A DNA stretch of 64,000 nucleotides from Paenibacillus terricola (GTDB lineage Bacteria > Bacillota > Bacilli > Paenibacillales > Paenibacillaceae), in contig NZ_JACXZA010000001.1 in the NCBI RefSeq assembly GCF_014779765.1, forward strand, positions 620,001-684,000. Direction: 5' to 3'. Made by a program: the position numbers and the translations under genes. Position 1 is the first letter of the stretch. Each line of letters starts with the position of its first letter. The notes under the pieces were generated by a model, which was not told the DNA's origin, did no database searches, and was given only the letters and a program-made list of their open reading frames with translations. This document shows positions 44,686 through 54,326 of this stretch, piece by piece.

Positions 44686-45168
44686 ATGAACGAACAACAA
44701 TGGCATGTTCATCCGCTTCGAGTCCGTTATGAAGAGACCGATCAGATGAGCGTCGTCTTTCACGGCAATTATTTGACGTGGTTTGAGATTGGACGGACGG
44801 AGTGGATCCGGCACGCAGGTTATGCTTATCGCGACATCGAAGCCGCAGGACTGCTGCTCCCGGTTATCGATGTCGATTGCAAATATGTCAAGCCAGCTCG
44901 TTATGACGATGTTGTACTCGTATGTACAAGGATTGCAGATTATTCGCCGGTGCGTTTAGCTTTTGAATCGCAGATCAGGCTAGGTGATGCATCGTATTTG
45001 GCTGCTGGCAGCGGTTTGCGTAATGCAGAAGCATTAGAGGCGTGCGAACTGCTCGCAGCGGGCGGTACACGCCATATGTGGGTGAACAGCTCATTCAAGC
45101 CGACTAGGCTGGATCGGACGATGCCGCAGCTTTATACTATGCTTCTGCAGTTGGTGCAAGGGAAATAA
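44686..45168 (+). CDS. Acyl-CoA thioesterase, YbgC/4HBT family
   Basis: A 160-residue hotdog-fold thioesterase. The signature VRYEETDQMSVVFHGNYLTWFEIGRTEW holds the catalytic Asp and the His-Gly-Asn-Tyr stretch. The strands VDCKYVKPARYDDVVLV and LAFESQIRL follow. It resembles the 4-hydroxybenzoyl-CoA thioesterase group (YbgC; YneP in Bacillus). The substrate is probably a short-chain or branched acyl-CoA, inferred from the family. An in-frame ATG at 44680 is an alternative start; AGGGA sits just before both. Confidence 0.85.
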   Translation: MNEQQWHVHPLRVRYEETDQMSVVFHGNYLTWFEIGRTEWIRHAGYAYRDIEAAGLLLPVIDVDCKYVKPARYDDVVLVCTRIADYSPVRLAFESQIRLGDASYLAAGSGLRNAEALEACELLAAGGTRHMWVNSSFKPTRLDRTMPQLYTMLLQLVQGK

Positions 45169-45257
45169 TTAGCAGCGAATTATTTGCACCGAATTATCGG
45201 TTGCCTACGTAGTAACAAGAAACAAGCAATTACTCACAGGCAGCATTAACCTAAAGG

Positions 45258-45440
45258 TAAGCAATTTGCTTACAGGCAGTAATAACGAGAAGCAAGCAAA
45301 TTGCTAAGTGTATGCTTACGAAGCAAGCAATTTGCTTAACAGGCAGTAATAACGAGAAGCAAGCAAATTGCTAAGTGTATGCTTACGAAGTAAGCAATTT
45401 GCTTAACAGGCAGTAATAACGAGAAGTAAGCAAATTGCTT
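45258..45440. repeat. 66-67-bp palindromic tandem repeat upstream of fxsA
   Basis: AAGCAATTTGCTT occurs near 45259, 45325 and 45392. Each is followed about 25 bp later by its complement in the same strand, AAGCAAATTGCT, so every unit can fold into a hairpin. The units share AACAGGCAGTAATAACGAGAAG and AAGTGTATGCTTACGAAG blocks. The last arm ends at 45440, three bases before the fxsA ribosome site. It fills most of the 290-bp gap after the thioesterase gene. Confidence 0.9.
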
Positions 45441-45458
45441 TTAGGAGGTTATGACATC

Positions 45459-45851
45459 ATGCGCAAATGGCTTCTTATCGTAATTGTTGGCTTATTGCTT
45501 GATTGGTGGACCATTAGTGCGGTTGGGGCTTGGCTAGGGGGCGGTGTCTCGTTCTTGCTGCTGCTATTGTCAGCCTTCGCCGGTTTTTATTTGATGCGCT
45601 TCGAAGGACGCAAATCATGGCTGGAGATGCAGCAACAGCTTCAGCAGGGCAGACCGCCAGGCCATGCAATGCTTGATGGGGTTTGCGTGCTGCTGGGCTC
45701 GATTCTGCTCATGCTGCCAGGCTTTCTATCTGACATCATCGGTTTGACGCTGCTGCTGCCCTTTACACGGCCGCTGTATAAGGGCTACATGCTCACCTTC
45801 ATCGAGAGGAAGCTGCGCAACGGCGGCTCTTTCACGATTCGTCGCTGGTGA
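45459..45851 (+). CDS. fxsA: FxsA family membrane protein
   Basis: A 130-residue protein with about three hydrophobic segments (residues 3-20, 25-45 and 73-105) and the FxsA pattern: a start with LLIVIVGLLLDWWTI, FEGRKSWLEMQQQLQQGRPPG in the middle loop, and LLMLPGFLSDIIGLTLLLPFTRPLY. In E. coli, overproduced FxsA relieves exclusion of phage T7 by the F plasmid; its normal role is not known. The gene keeps its Bacillus position between pyk and ytvI. GGAGG lies 11 bases upstream. The leader is a palindromic repeat array. Confidence 0.9.
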   Translation: MRKWLLIVIVGLLLDWWTISAVGAWLGGGVSFLLLLLSAFAGFYLMRFEGRKSWLEMQQQLQQGRPPGHAMLDGVCVLLGSILLMLPGFLSDIIGLTLLLPFTRPLYKGYMLTFIERKLRNGGSFTIRRW

Positions 45852-45957
45852 AGCGTTACATGTCTATTGCTAGCTGTGCTGCACTGCGTAAGTAAATGTT
45901 CCTACGATCGTTGTTGTCCGTACATGTACCTCTCCCAGCTTTGGGGGAGGGGGAAAA

Positions 45958-45999
45958 TAAAAAAGGTTGAGCAGCTTAGCAGATGCTCGACCTTTTTTT
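45958..45999 (+). terminator. Terminator after fxsA
   Basis: AAAAGGTTGAGCA with TGCTCGACCTTTTTTT, one wobble pair, loop of about 10 bases. The rest of the fxsA-ytvI gap (46000-46204) has no recognised gene. Confidence 0.82.
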
Positions 46000-46204
46000 G
46001 AATCTGGAAATCAATCTTGGTAGAATGGAAGAAGCAAGAACTTCCATTTACACAAAGTTTATATTTAAGTAGTCGCTAATCGGAACATGCGAATGATTCT
46101 GGAGGTGCAGAGCATATGCTTCCGATGAAGCTTTTCTCCGAAAAGCTTTTAAGCGTTCGCCTTTGTTAATCGGGTTGTACACTGTAATCAGTTCCGTTGT
46201 CAGG

Positions 46205-47320
46205 CTACCTCGCTCCGCGGAGGATAAAGTTGTAGAGATCCCGGAATACGTTGGCTCGCACGAAGGCGAAGAAGATGACGAGCGATACCGGGCCGATGAT
46301 GAGGCCAAGCACGCCGAACAGCTTCAAGCCGGCGAACATTGCGATAAGCGTAGGCAGCGGGTCTAGACCTACGCTGCTGGCGAGTACTTTTGGCTCGATC
46401 ATTTGACGGGCGACGAGAATGACGCCATACAGAATGGAGAGGCCGATACCTAACTGCACATCGCCATAGATGAACGTGTAGGCGATCCAAGGCACCATGA
46501 CAGCACCAACGCCCAGGTACGGCAGCAGATCGACGAAGCCGATCAACAGGCCGATCGTAATGGCGTAATTAACGCCTAACAGCAAAAGGCCGATAATAAC
46601 AACAACCGCAGTTATCGAGATCATAATGAACTGTGAACGAAGATAGCCGAATAAAGCCTTTTGCAAATCGCCCCATACGGTTGTGAGGGATTTCAGGAGG
46701 CCGTCTGGAACCCAGCCTGTCAGTACTTTGGCATGCTTATGCCAGTCCTTGCCGATGAAGAAGGAAGCGAGCAGGACGACAACCGTTATCGTCAAGACGT
46801 TCGGCAACGAGATTAGAATCGACGTCAGACCGTTGAAGAAATGGGTGACGAGGCTCGTACTCGCTTCTGCCAGCATATTGGCTGTATCCTCGATCTTGTT
46901 GTTGATCGGCTGCTGGTACTTCGGATTCTCGTTATAGAAGGTGCTGATTTTATTGATCAAATCTTGCATTTCGGGGGTATTTACAAACTTGTCAAATTCA
47001 TCGCGCCACCAGTTGATCGTACCGTTGATGGATTGGGATAGATGAATAACTTCGGTAACAATGCGGGTAATGAGTGCGGAAATAATCGTAACGGCGATAA
47101 CAACGAACAGGAATAAGGAGAAGGTAACGGCCAGCCATCTTGGAAAACGGACTCGCTTCTGCAGGAAACGGACGAGGGGATTGAGCGCATACGCAAGTAT
47201 CCAGCCAATTAAGAATGGATAAACAAGCGGTGTTACATATACAACGGCTAGTACGAGTAAAGCAAGCATGACTACAACGAATAGGCCACGCCACATGCGC
47301 ATGGCGACGACTTTGTTCAA
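46205..47320 (-). CDS. ytvI: Sporulation integral membrane protein YtvI (AI-2E transporter family)
   Basis: A 371-residue polytopic protein of the AI-2E/PerM superfamily: paired N-terminal membrane segments, a central soluble stretch (about residues 100-150, Asn/Gln-rich), then five further segments ending with LGLIIGPVSLVIFFAFV. GLDPLPTLIAMFAGLKLFGVLGLIIGP is the conserved family stretch. The start is TTG 47320 with AGGAGGTG seven bases upstream; the longer frame to 47350 includes that site. In B. subtilis ytvI lies between fxsA and citZ; here ppk and ppx come between it and citZ, and its orientation is opposite to its neighbours. Confidence 0.88.
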   Translation of the reverse strand: MNKVVAMRMWRGLFVVVMLALLVLAVVYVTPLVYPFLIGWILAYALNPLVRFLQKRVRFPRWLAVTFSLFLFVVIAVTIISALITRIVTEVIHLSQSINGTINWWRDEFDKFVNTPEMQDLINKISTFYNENPKYQQPINNKIEDTANMLAEASTSLVTHFFNGLTSILISLPNVLTITVVVLLASFFIGKDWHKHAKVLTGWVPDGLLKSLTTVWGDLQKALFGYLRSQFIMISITAVVVIIGLLLLGVNYAITIGLLIGFVDLLPYLGVGAVMVPWIAYTFIYGDVQLGIGLSILYGVILVARQMIEPKVLASSVGLDPLPTLIAMFAGLKLFGVLGLIIGPVSLVIFFAFVRANVFRDLYNFILRGAR

Positions 47321-47638
47321 GCTGCCGCACCTCCTAAGGATGAGTTCCATTAAGCATCGTTCGAAGATCAGGCTGTACCAGAAAGTGTATCACGAATCAG
47401 AATATTTTACCAAAGCTCTGTAGGGCGATTTGTCCATTTTGTAAGATAATGGTCTGTCTTGATGTCCGTGTTCACAAATTGTCGTTTTCATGATCTGATG
47501 CCAAATTCATTTCCTGTGGCTTGGTGATCAACAGCGGACTTTTTGAACGACCTCTTTAACAATAGATTTACAATTATTTAACATTGTACGAATAATCGAC
47601 AAGCATAATGAGGACAAGAAATGGAGGCGCTCGTCCGT

Positions 47639-49702
47639 ATGAGCAAGCAAATAATGTCCCACTATGTAAACCGCGATCTAAGCTGGATCGAGTTTAACCG
47701 TCGTGTGCTGCGCGAAGCGCAGGATGCGACCACACCGCTTCTGGAACGAGCGAAGTTTCTTGCAATCGTATCCAGTAACCTTGATGAATTTATTAGCGTA
47801 AGGGGAGCAGGCGTCCAGAGTCAGATGAAAGCAGGTCTGACGAAGAAAGACTTTACCGGCTATACGCCTGTTGGCTTATGGAAACGACTGATCAAACGGA
47901 ATTCCCAAATGGTAACGGAACAATACCGTACATTCCGCGAGGTTGTTCGAGGCATGGCGAAGGAGGGCATCGTATTCCGCTCCGTCGATGAGTTGAATGC
48001 GACGCAGACGACAGCAATGGAGCGCTATTTTCACGATATCATATTCCCTGTCTTAACGCCGATGGCCGTTGACCAGAGCCGTCCTTTCCCGCTTGTGCAT
48101 ACGAAAGAGCTGTACATGTCTGTCTTGCTCCGCAAAGAAGAGGATGCACCTGAAGAGGAACCTTATTTTGCCATTATACAAATTCCATCTATACTGCCTC
48201 GCCATATCCCGCTGCCTGTGCGATCGGGTACCAAACGTACCGAGTTCGTGCTGATGGAGGATCTGATAGAGAAGTATATCGACACGCTATTCAAAGGATA
48301 TACGCCATATGCCGTTCATCCGTTTCGTATAACTCGGAATTCTGACCTAACCTTGAATGAAGAAGGCGCAGAGGATCTGCTTGAAGAGATTGAGAAAGAA
48401 ATTCGCCGCCGCCGTTGGGGGATGACCGTTCGACTTGAAGTCGATAAGGATATCGATCCTTACGCGCTGGCTGTACTGAAAGATGAATTGGAGATCAGCG
48501 ATAATATCGTCGAGATTGATGGTCCGCTGGACTTGAGCTTCCTAATGAAGTTCGCGGTTACGCTGCCGAATTACGAAAACTTGCGGTATGAGCGTATGGA
48601 GCCTGTGTATCCACGTGAGTTCGATGAGACGGATGATATGTTTGAAGTGCTGCGTGAGCGAGATGTTCTTATGTATCATCCATATGAATCGTTTGAGGCT
48701 GTCACTGATTTTCTTGTGCAGTCTGCTTATGATCCAGAGGTTCTCGCGATAAAAATGACCCTGTATCGGGTTAGCGGCCAGTCCGAGCTCGTCCAAGCGC
48801 TCGTCAAGGCGGCTGAATCCGGCAAACAGGTTACGGTCGTTGTAGAGCTGAAAGCGCGATTCGATGAGGAACGTAATATTGCATGGGCGCGTCAGCTCGA
48901 GAAAGCTGGCTGTCATGTTGTCTATGGCCTTATCGGGTTGAAGACCCATGCCAAGATTCTGCTGGTCGTTCGTCGCGAGCTGGATGGATTACGTCGTTAT
49001 GTGCATGTTGGCACAGGCAACTATAACGATAGTACCGCCAAGCTATATACCGATATCGGATTATTCACTTCACATCCTGTTATTGGCGAGGACGCTTCGG
49101 CGCTATTCAATGAGATGACGGGTTATTCCTCTCCATATGATTGGCGAGCTTTCGGAGTTGCGCCGACCTCGCTGAAAGATAAGCTGTTTGCGTTAATCGA
49201 TCGGGAGAAGGAACATGCCATAGCGGGGCGTCCTGCACGTATTATTGCGAAGATGAACTCGCTATCCAATCAAGAGATGATTGATAAGCTTTATTCCGCT
49301 TCTCAAGCAGGAGTGAAAATCGATCTGATCGTGCGCGGGGTATGCTGCTTGCGTCCAGGGGTTGAAGGACTCAGCGATAATATTCGTGTCATTAGCATCG
49401 TGGACCGTTATTTGGAGCATTCGCGTATGACGCTGTTCGCAAACGGTGGCGATGAGGAAGTGTATCTATCGAGCGCAGACTGGATGACGCGCAACTTGAA
49501 CCGGCGTATTGAACTGATGTGCCCGGTATTCGATGGTTATCTTCGCCGAACAGTCCGCAACATATTATTCATGAACCTGGAAGACAATGTGAAGGCACAC
49601 GAGCTGCAATCGACCGGCGTTTATCAGCGCGTAACGAACGAACTGGCTCCTATGAGAAGCCAGTTCGAGGCGAAACGTATATCGCGTTGGAAATCACACT
49701 AG
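47639..49702 (+). CDS. ppk: Polyphosphate kinase 1
   Basis: A 687-residue PPK1, which makes polyphosphate from ATP reversibly. The N domain starts YVNRDLSWIEFNRRVLREAQ. The catalytic C domains carry IGLKTHAKILLVVR (candidate phospho-histidine), VGTGNYNDSTAKLYTDIGL, DRYLEHSRMTLFANGGDEEVYLSSADWMTRNLNRRIE (second histidine and phosphate ligands). The start is ATG 47639 with GGAGG 11 bases upstream. The gene ends in the same CTAG tetranucleotide as ppx on the other strand. Confidence 0.95.
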   Translation: MSKQIMSHYVNRDLSWIEFNRRVLREAQDATTPLLERAKFLAIVSSNLDEFISVRGAGVQSQMKAGLTKKDFTGYTPVGLWKRLIKRNSQMVTEQYRTFREVVRGMAKEGIVFRSVDELNATQTTAMERYFHDIIFPVLTPMAVDQSRPFPLVHTKELYMSVLLRKEEDAPEEEPYFAIIQIPSILPRHIPLPVRSGTKRTEFVLMEDLIEKYIDTLFKGYTPYAVHPFRITRNSDLTLNEEGAEDLLEEIEKEIRRRRWGMTVRLEVDKDIDPYALAVLKDELEISDNIVEIDGPLDLSFLMKFAVTLPNYENLRYERMEPVYPREFDETDDMFEVLRERDVLMYHPYESFEAVTDFLVQSAYDPEVLAIKMTLYRVSGQSELVQALVKAAESGKQVTVVVELKARFDEERNIAWARQLEKAGCHVVYGLIGLKTHAKILLVVRRELDGLRRYVHVGTGNYNDSTAKLYTDIGLFTSHPVIGEDASALFNEMTGYSSPYDWRAFGVAPTSLKDKLFALIDREKEHAIAGRPARIIAKMNSLSNQEMIDKLYSASQAGVKIDLIVRGVCCLRPGVEGLSDNIRVISIVDRYLEHSRMTLFANGGDEEVYLSSADWMTRNLNRRIELMCPVFDGYLRRTVRNILFMNLEDNVKAHELQSTGVYQRVTNELAPMRSQFEAKRISRWKSH

Positions 49703-51225
49703 AAGTTAGGTATTGCAAGTACCGGTGTGAGATGCCAGGCTTTGTTAAAATCTTTACTTACCTCTTCTACTTCGGCCCGCTCGACATCGAGCGGGCTTCC
49801 GCTTGTTAGCGCTTCTAGTTTCAGCATGCCTTGCGCAGTTGTAATGGAGAGTCGACCAATCGACTGCGTTTCCGTTCGGTCAAGCGCGGCCGCGAGCTGC
49901 AATATTGTGCCGAGCAGCGTAATATAATCGAGATCCGACTCTTCGAGCAGGTCACGGTATTCAGCAATTTGCTGGCGCAGTCGGCTTTTGCCCTTGAAGG
50001 AAGCAATTGCAGCGACCAGGACCATCTCCCGATGAGATAAGCCGTTCAGATGCGAGTTGACGATCAGATAGAAAGAGTGCTTCGCGTAATGGTAATAATC
50101 GATGGATGCACCGATCCGGAACAGCGAAGATGCGGTATCCATCCAGCGGTGAGCGCGCTCGGGCAGTTCCATCTTGGGGCTCAAATATTCGAACAGCTGC
50201 ATCGCCAGTCGATTCACCTGCATGACATGCTGCTGAGGCGCTTCAGGATGCAGCCAGCTCAAATTGCGTACGCTGTAGCCAAGCACATCGTCCAGCCGCG
50301 GCTGATTCTGGAACCGGGTGTCATAGAACAATCCATCGCGAAGACCGGCTCCGCAGACGAGATAATGGGTTGCCTGCAGCTTACGGTATAAGCAGCGAAG
50401 AATGGCAAGTCCCGAAACAATAACGTCAGCACGGTCTTTGGACAGGCCAGGCAGCTTATTCCGTTTGTCTGTTGGAATAGGGCGCAGCTGCTCAAAGAGC
50501 TCGTTGGTTCGAGATTCGGTGATCATGTAGTTATGGGTAAGCGGAAATGCATATTTGGTATCGGCTTGGTCGAGTTTACTGAGTGCCCGAACGGTTCCGC
50601 CTACACCGATTAGTGGAAGGCCAGGCGTCCAGCTCAGCCATGCTTCCTTCCGGACGGTCTGTTCCACTTTGTCTTCAAGTTCGCTTAGTGCTTCATCGGA
50701 CAAGGTCCCGTCTTTGGCGAGAAAATGGGACATATTTACGCAGCCGATAGGGAACGATACGCTCTGTACGAGTGTCCGGTCGCGAAACAACGATATTTCG
50801 GTGCTTCCGCCGCCGATATCGATCAAGAAGCCTTCACGGACATCGAGGGTGTTGATCATGCCAAGGAAGCCGAAACGAGCCTCCTCTTCGCCGGAGAGTA
50901 CCTCGATGGTAAGTCCTGCCTCTTCCTGAACGCGTTCTACGATTTCATCCCGATTAGCGGCGTTGCGAATCGCTGCGGTGGCAACAGCACGTATATAGCC
51001 CGTACGATGATGGGCGCAAATGAGCCGGTAATGGTTCATAATGTCAATAAGTTCGTCGATTTTCTCAGGCCGGAGCCGGCCTTGATCATCAATACTACCG
51101 CTTAACCTTGCAGGACGCTTGCTGCCATCAATGACCCGGTGTGCCCCATTAGCGGTACGTTCATAGACGGCTAGTCGGATAGAGTTGGAGCCGATGTCGA
51201 TAATGCCTAGGCGTTGTTCCTTCAT
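49699..51225 (-). CDS. ppx: Exopolyphosphatase (Ppx/GppA family) with HD-type C-terminal domain
   Basis: A 508-residue protein. The N-terminal actin-like ATPase fold carries GIIDIGSNSIRLAVYE, ATAAIRNAANRDE, LSGEEEARFGFLGM and DIGGGSTEIS, which are the Ppx/GppA phosphate-binding motifs. The C-terminal 190 residues are all-helical, of the HD type (RWMDTASSLFRIGASIDYYHYAKHSFYLI). It removes phosphate from polyphosphate ends, or pppGpp in some relatives. Tail-to-tail with ppk, so the synthesis and breakdown enzymes are encoded as a convergent pair whose stop codons overlap. Confidence 0.93.
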   Translation of the reverse strand: MKEQRLGIIDIGSNSIRLAVYERTANGAHRVIDGSKRPARLSGSIDDQGRLRPEKIDELIDIMNHYRLICAHHRTGYIRAVATAAIRNAANRDEIVERVQEEAGLTIEVLSGEEEARFGFLGMINTLDVREGFLIDIGGGSTEISLFRDRTLVQSVSFPIGCVNMSHFLAKDGTLSDEALSELEDKVEQTVRKEAWLSWTPGLPLIGVGGTVRALSKLDQADTKYAFPLTHNYMITESRTNELFEQLRPIPTDKRNKLPGLSKDRADVIVSGLAILRCLYRKLQATHYLVCGAGLRDGLFYDTRFQNQPRLDDVLGYSVRNLSWLHPEAPQQHVMQVNRLAMQLFEYLSPKMELPERAHRWMDTASSLFRIGASIDYYHYAKHSFYLIVNSHLNGLSHREMVLVAAIASFKGKSRLRQQIAEYRDLLEESDLDYITLLGTILQLAAALDRTETQSIGRLSITTAQGMLKLEALTSGSPLDVERAEVEEVSKDFNKAWHLTPVLAIPNF

Positions 51226-51422
51226 GATTGCTTCCTCCGAATATGATTTGACTGCCGTTGCCTCGGGTGGAATGACGGCTAATGCTATCAGTTTACCATT
51301 TTCTAGTCGCGAATCCTAACAAGATTGCCGATGATAAGGGAAATATGTTATTTTTTTAACTGTGGCAAAAATACTTTATTAAGTCGATAAAGGAATTCTA
51401 TTCGGCGTTTTGTGTCGTTTTG

Positions 51423-51451
51423 TTCACTTCATGGGCAAAATTCGGTATGAT
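51423..51451 (+). promoter_or_regulatory. Candidate promoter of citZ
   Basis: TTCACT at 51423-51428, a 17-bp spacer, and TATGAT at 51446-51451, about 70 bp before the citZ start. Confidence 0.45.
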
Positions 51452-51519
51452 TAGATAGTTGAACATACGACGAGATTCCTTTTTCATTGGATAATTCCGA
51501 AACCGAAGGAGAGAAAAAC

Positions 51520-52632
51520 ATGACAGCAACCAAAGGTCTGGAAGGAATTGTCGCTACGACTTCTTCCATCAGTTCCATCATCGACGGCGTACTTACGTAC
51601 CGCGGCATTAATATCGATGACTTGGCAGAAAACGCTTCGTTCGAAGAGGTTGCTTACTTACTCTGGTTCGGCAAGCTGCCTACCCAAGCTGAGCTTGACG
51701 ATTTGAATCGTCAATTCAGTGAATATGCTGCACTGCCTAAGCAAACCATCGAGCATCTCAAGCTGCTGCCAAGCAACAGCAATTCTATGGCTTCCCTGCG
51801 TACAATCGTGTCGAGCCTCGCTCTGTATGATGCAGAAGCGAACGACATGTCGCGTGAAGCGAATGTTCGCAAAGCGATCCGTCTGCAAGCACAGCTTCCA
51901 GCTGTTGTTGCTGCCTATTCGCGCATCCGCCAAGGTCTTGAGCCTGTGGAGCCGAAGCAAGGCGTTTCGATTGCTTACAACTTCCTCTATATGCTGAGCG
52001 GCGAGGAGCCTAGCGATGTTGCTGTTAAAGCACTCGACCAAGCACTCGTACTGCATGCTGACCATGAATTGAACGCCTCGACTTTCGCAGCACGTGTAAC
52101 GGTTGCAACGTTGTCCGACATTTACTCGGGCGTTACATCGGCAATCGGCGCGCTGAAAGGACCACTCCACGGTGGTGCGAACGAAGCGGTTATGGTCATG
52201 CTCGAAGAAATCGGTTCGCTTGCTAACGTTGAATCTTACATCAACGACAAGCTGAACAATAAAGTTAAAATCATGGGCTTTGGACACCGTGTCTACAAGA
52301 ATGGCGATCCACGCGCGAAGCATCTGATGAAGATGTCCCGTGAGCTTGGCAAACAGAAGGGCACGCCTGAACTGTACGAAATGTCGATCAAAATCGAAGA
52401 GCTCGTTACAGGTCAGAAAGGTCTGAAACCGAATGTCGACTTCTATTCGGCATCTGTCTACACGACGCTGGGCATTCCGCGCGATCTGTTTACGCCAATC
52501 TTTGCAATCAGCCGTGTTTCGGGATGGACAGCCCATATCCTCGAGCAATATGAAGATAATCGTCTCATTCGTCCGCGTGCTGAATATACGGGTCCATCGA
52601 ATGTGAAGTACGTACCAATTAGCCAGCGCTAA
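51520..52632 (+). CDS. citZ: Citrate synthase
   Basis: A 370-residue short-form citrate synthase, condensing oxaloacetate with acetyl-CoA. Motifs are LLWFGKLPTQAEL, LHADHELNASTFAARV, GPLHGGANEAVM (first catalytic His), GFGHRVYKNGDPRAKHLM (second His) and FYSASVYTTLGIPRDLFTPIFA (Asp region and CoA side). ATG 51520 follows AAGGAGAG; the in-frame TTG 51487 lies before it. First gene of citZ-icd-(mdh). Confidence 0.96.
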   Translation: MTATKGLEGIVATTSSISSIIDGVLTYRGINIDDLAENASFEEVAYLLWFGKLPTQAELDDLNRQFSEYAALPKQTIEHLKLLPSNSNSMASLRTIVSSLALYDAEANDMSREANVRKAIRLQAQLPAVVAAYSRIRQGLEPVEPKQGVSIAYNFLYMLSGEEPSDVAVKALDQALVLHADHELNASTFAARVTVATLSDIYSGVTSAIGALKGPLHGGANEAVMVMLEEIGSLANVESYINDKLNNKVKIMGFGHRVYKNGDPRAKHLMKMSRELGKQKGTPELYEMSIKIEELVTGQKGLKPNVDFYSASVYTTLGIPRDLFTPIFAISRVSGWTAHILEQYEDNRLIRPRAEYTGPSNVKYVPISQR

Positions 52633-52683
52633 GCTACTGTTTGTTCAGCATTATCATTTATTATTTTTAGGAGGAAACAAATC

Positions 52684-53979
52684 ATGCCACAACTCGAAAA
52701 ATTCGCTCTTCCAACGGAAGGCCAACCAATCACGATTCAAGACAGCAAACTTCAAGTACCTAACAACCCAATCATCCCTTTCATCGAGGGTGACGGCACG
52801 GGCCGCGACATCTGGCGCGCATCCGTACGCGTTCTTGACGCTGCTGTAGAGAAAGCATACAAAGGCGAGAAGAAAATCGCTTGGTACGAAGTATTCGCTG
52901 GTGAGAAAGCATTCAACCAATACGGCGAATGGCTGCCAGCTGATACGCTGACTGCAATCCGTGAATATATCGTTGCAATCAAAGGTCCTCTGACGACGCC
53001 AATCGGCGGCGGTATCCGTTCCCTGAACGTTGCGCTTCGCCAAGAGCTTGACCTGTACACTTGCCTTCGTCCAGTACGTTACTTCGACGGCGTGCCTTCG
53101 CCAGTTAAACGTCCTGAGCTCGTTGACATGGTTATTTTCCGCGAGAACACGGAAGACATCTATGCAGGTATCGAGTATCAATCGGGTTCGGAAGCTGTTA
53201 AGAAAGTGCTGACGTTCCTTCAACAAGAAATGGGCGTTAACAAAATCCGCTTCCCAGAAACGTCCGGTATCGGCATCAAGCCAGTATCGTCCGAAGGTTC
53301 GAAACGTCTCGTTCGCGCAGCGATCGAATACGCAATCAAGCATGGCCGCAAATCGGTTACGCTCGTACACAAAGGCAACATCATGAAATACACGGAAGGC
53401 GCGTTCAAGAACTGGGGCTATGAAGTAGCTGAGCAAGAGTTCGCTGAGCAAACGTTCACGTGGGGCCAATACGACGCAATCAAAGCAGAGAAAGGCGAAG
53501 AAGCGGCTAACGCCGCTCAGAAAGCCGCTCTGGATTCCGGCAAAATCCTCGTTAAAGACGCAATCGCAGACATCGCGCTTCAACAAGTTCTGACGCGTCC
53601 TACGGACTTCGACGTAATCGCAACGCTCAACCTGAACGGTGACTACCTGTCCGACGCACTTGCTGCACAAGTTGGCGGTATCGGCATCGCTCCAGGCGCT
53701 AACATCAACTACCTGACGGGCCATGCTATCTTCGAAGCTACGCACGGCACGGCTCCTAAATATGCAGACAAAGACGTTGTAAACCCAGGTTCGGTTATCC
53801 TGTCCGGCGTAATGCTCCTCGAGCACCTTGGCTGGCAAGAAGCTGCAGACCTTATCTACAAAGGTCTGGAGACGTCGATCAACAACAAAACGGTTACTTA
53901 CGACTTCGCACGTCTGATGGAAGGCGCGAAAGAAGTGAAGTGCTCGGAGTTCGCGGACTACGTTATCGCTAATATGTAA
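52684..53979 (+). CDS. icd: Isocitrate dehydrogenase (NADP)
   Basis: A 431-residue enzyme of the E. coli/B. subtilis homodimeric type, making 2-oxoglutarate, CO2 and NADPH. Motifs are [34 protein letters not shown] (substrate Ser/Asn and the regulatory serine site), [45 protein letters not shown] and [19 protein letters not shown] (adenine-nucleotide binding). A perfect AGGAGG lies 11 bases upstream. It sits 51 bp after citZ. Unlike in Bacillus, mdh follows only after 824 bp of repeat-rich DNA. Confidence 0.97.
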   Translation: MPQLEKFALPTEGQPITIQDSKLQVPNNPIIPFIEGDGTGRDIWRASVRVLDAAVEKAYKGEKKIAWYEVFAGEKAFNQYGEWLPADTLTAIREYIVAIKGPLTTPIGGGIRSLNVALRQELDLYTCLRPVRYFDGVPSPVKRPELVDMVIFRENTEDIYAGIEYQSGSEAVKKVLTFLQQEMGVNKIRFPETSGIGIKPVSSEGSKRLVRAAIEYAIKHGRKSVTLVHKGNIMKYTEGAFKNWGYEVAEQEFAEQTFTWGQYDAIKAEKGEEAANAAQKAALDSGKILVKDAIADIALQQVLTRPTDFDVIATLNLNGDYLSDALAAQVGGIGIAPGANINYLTGHAIFEATHGTAPKYADKDVVNPGSVILSGVMLLEHLGWQEAADLIYKGLETSINNKTVTYDFARLMEGAKEVKCSEFADYVIANM

Positions 53980-54009
53980 GGGAGACCCTTACCAACCCTG
54001 ACATCCCGC

Positions 54010-54123
54010 AACCCCCTAAATCCCCCTTCCCCAAGGAAGGGGGACCCCAAAGGGCTCCCGCCCTCTGGACACCGGAAGTTTCGCATATGTGCGCGCTCGG
54101 GTGGCTGGAGAGTAGGGAGCCGC
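54010..54123 (-). repeat. Dispersed palindromic element, copy C (minus orientation), downstream of icd
   Basis: Related to copy A: ACCCCCTAAATCCCCCTTCC, hairpin CCCCCTTCC/GGAAGGGGG (54022-54043), GGGACCCCAAAGGGCTCCCG, CTCTGGACACCGGAAG, then GGGAGCCGC. More divergent than copies A and B. Confidence 0.7.
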
Positions 54124-54127
54124 TTTT

Positions 54128-54180
54128 GTCCAATCCACCATAGTCCTATTCCCTCGGAATAAGACTATGGTGGATTGGAC
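54128..54180. repeat. 53-bp near-perfect palindrome downstream of icd
   Basis: A 25-bp arm starting GTCCAATCCACCATAGTCC pairs with its complement across a 3-base loop, with a single mismatch. There is no T-run on either side, so it is not a classical terminator, though it may protect the icd transcript end. Confidence 0.9.
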
Positions 54181-54326
54181 ACGCTCTACTGTGGTGGATG
54201 TGAGGGGCGTTAGAGGTGGGCGAGTTCGAACGTCTGATGTTTGGTGCGTGCTGACGTGTTTGATCAAGATTGGTATTGGCACTCGCTTGGCTCGTGCAAT
54301 GTAGGGGTTGGGTAACGCTTCGGGGT

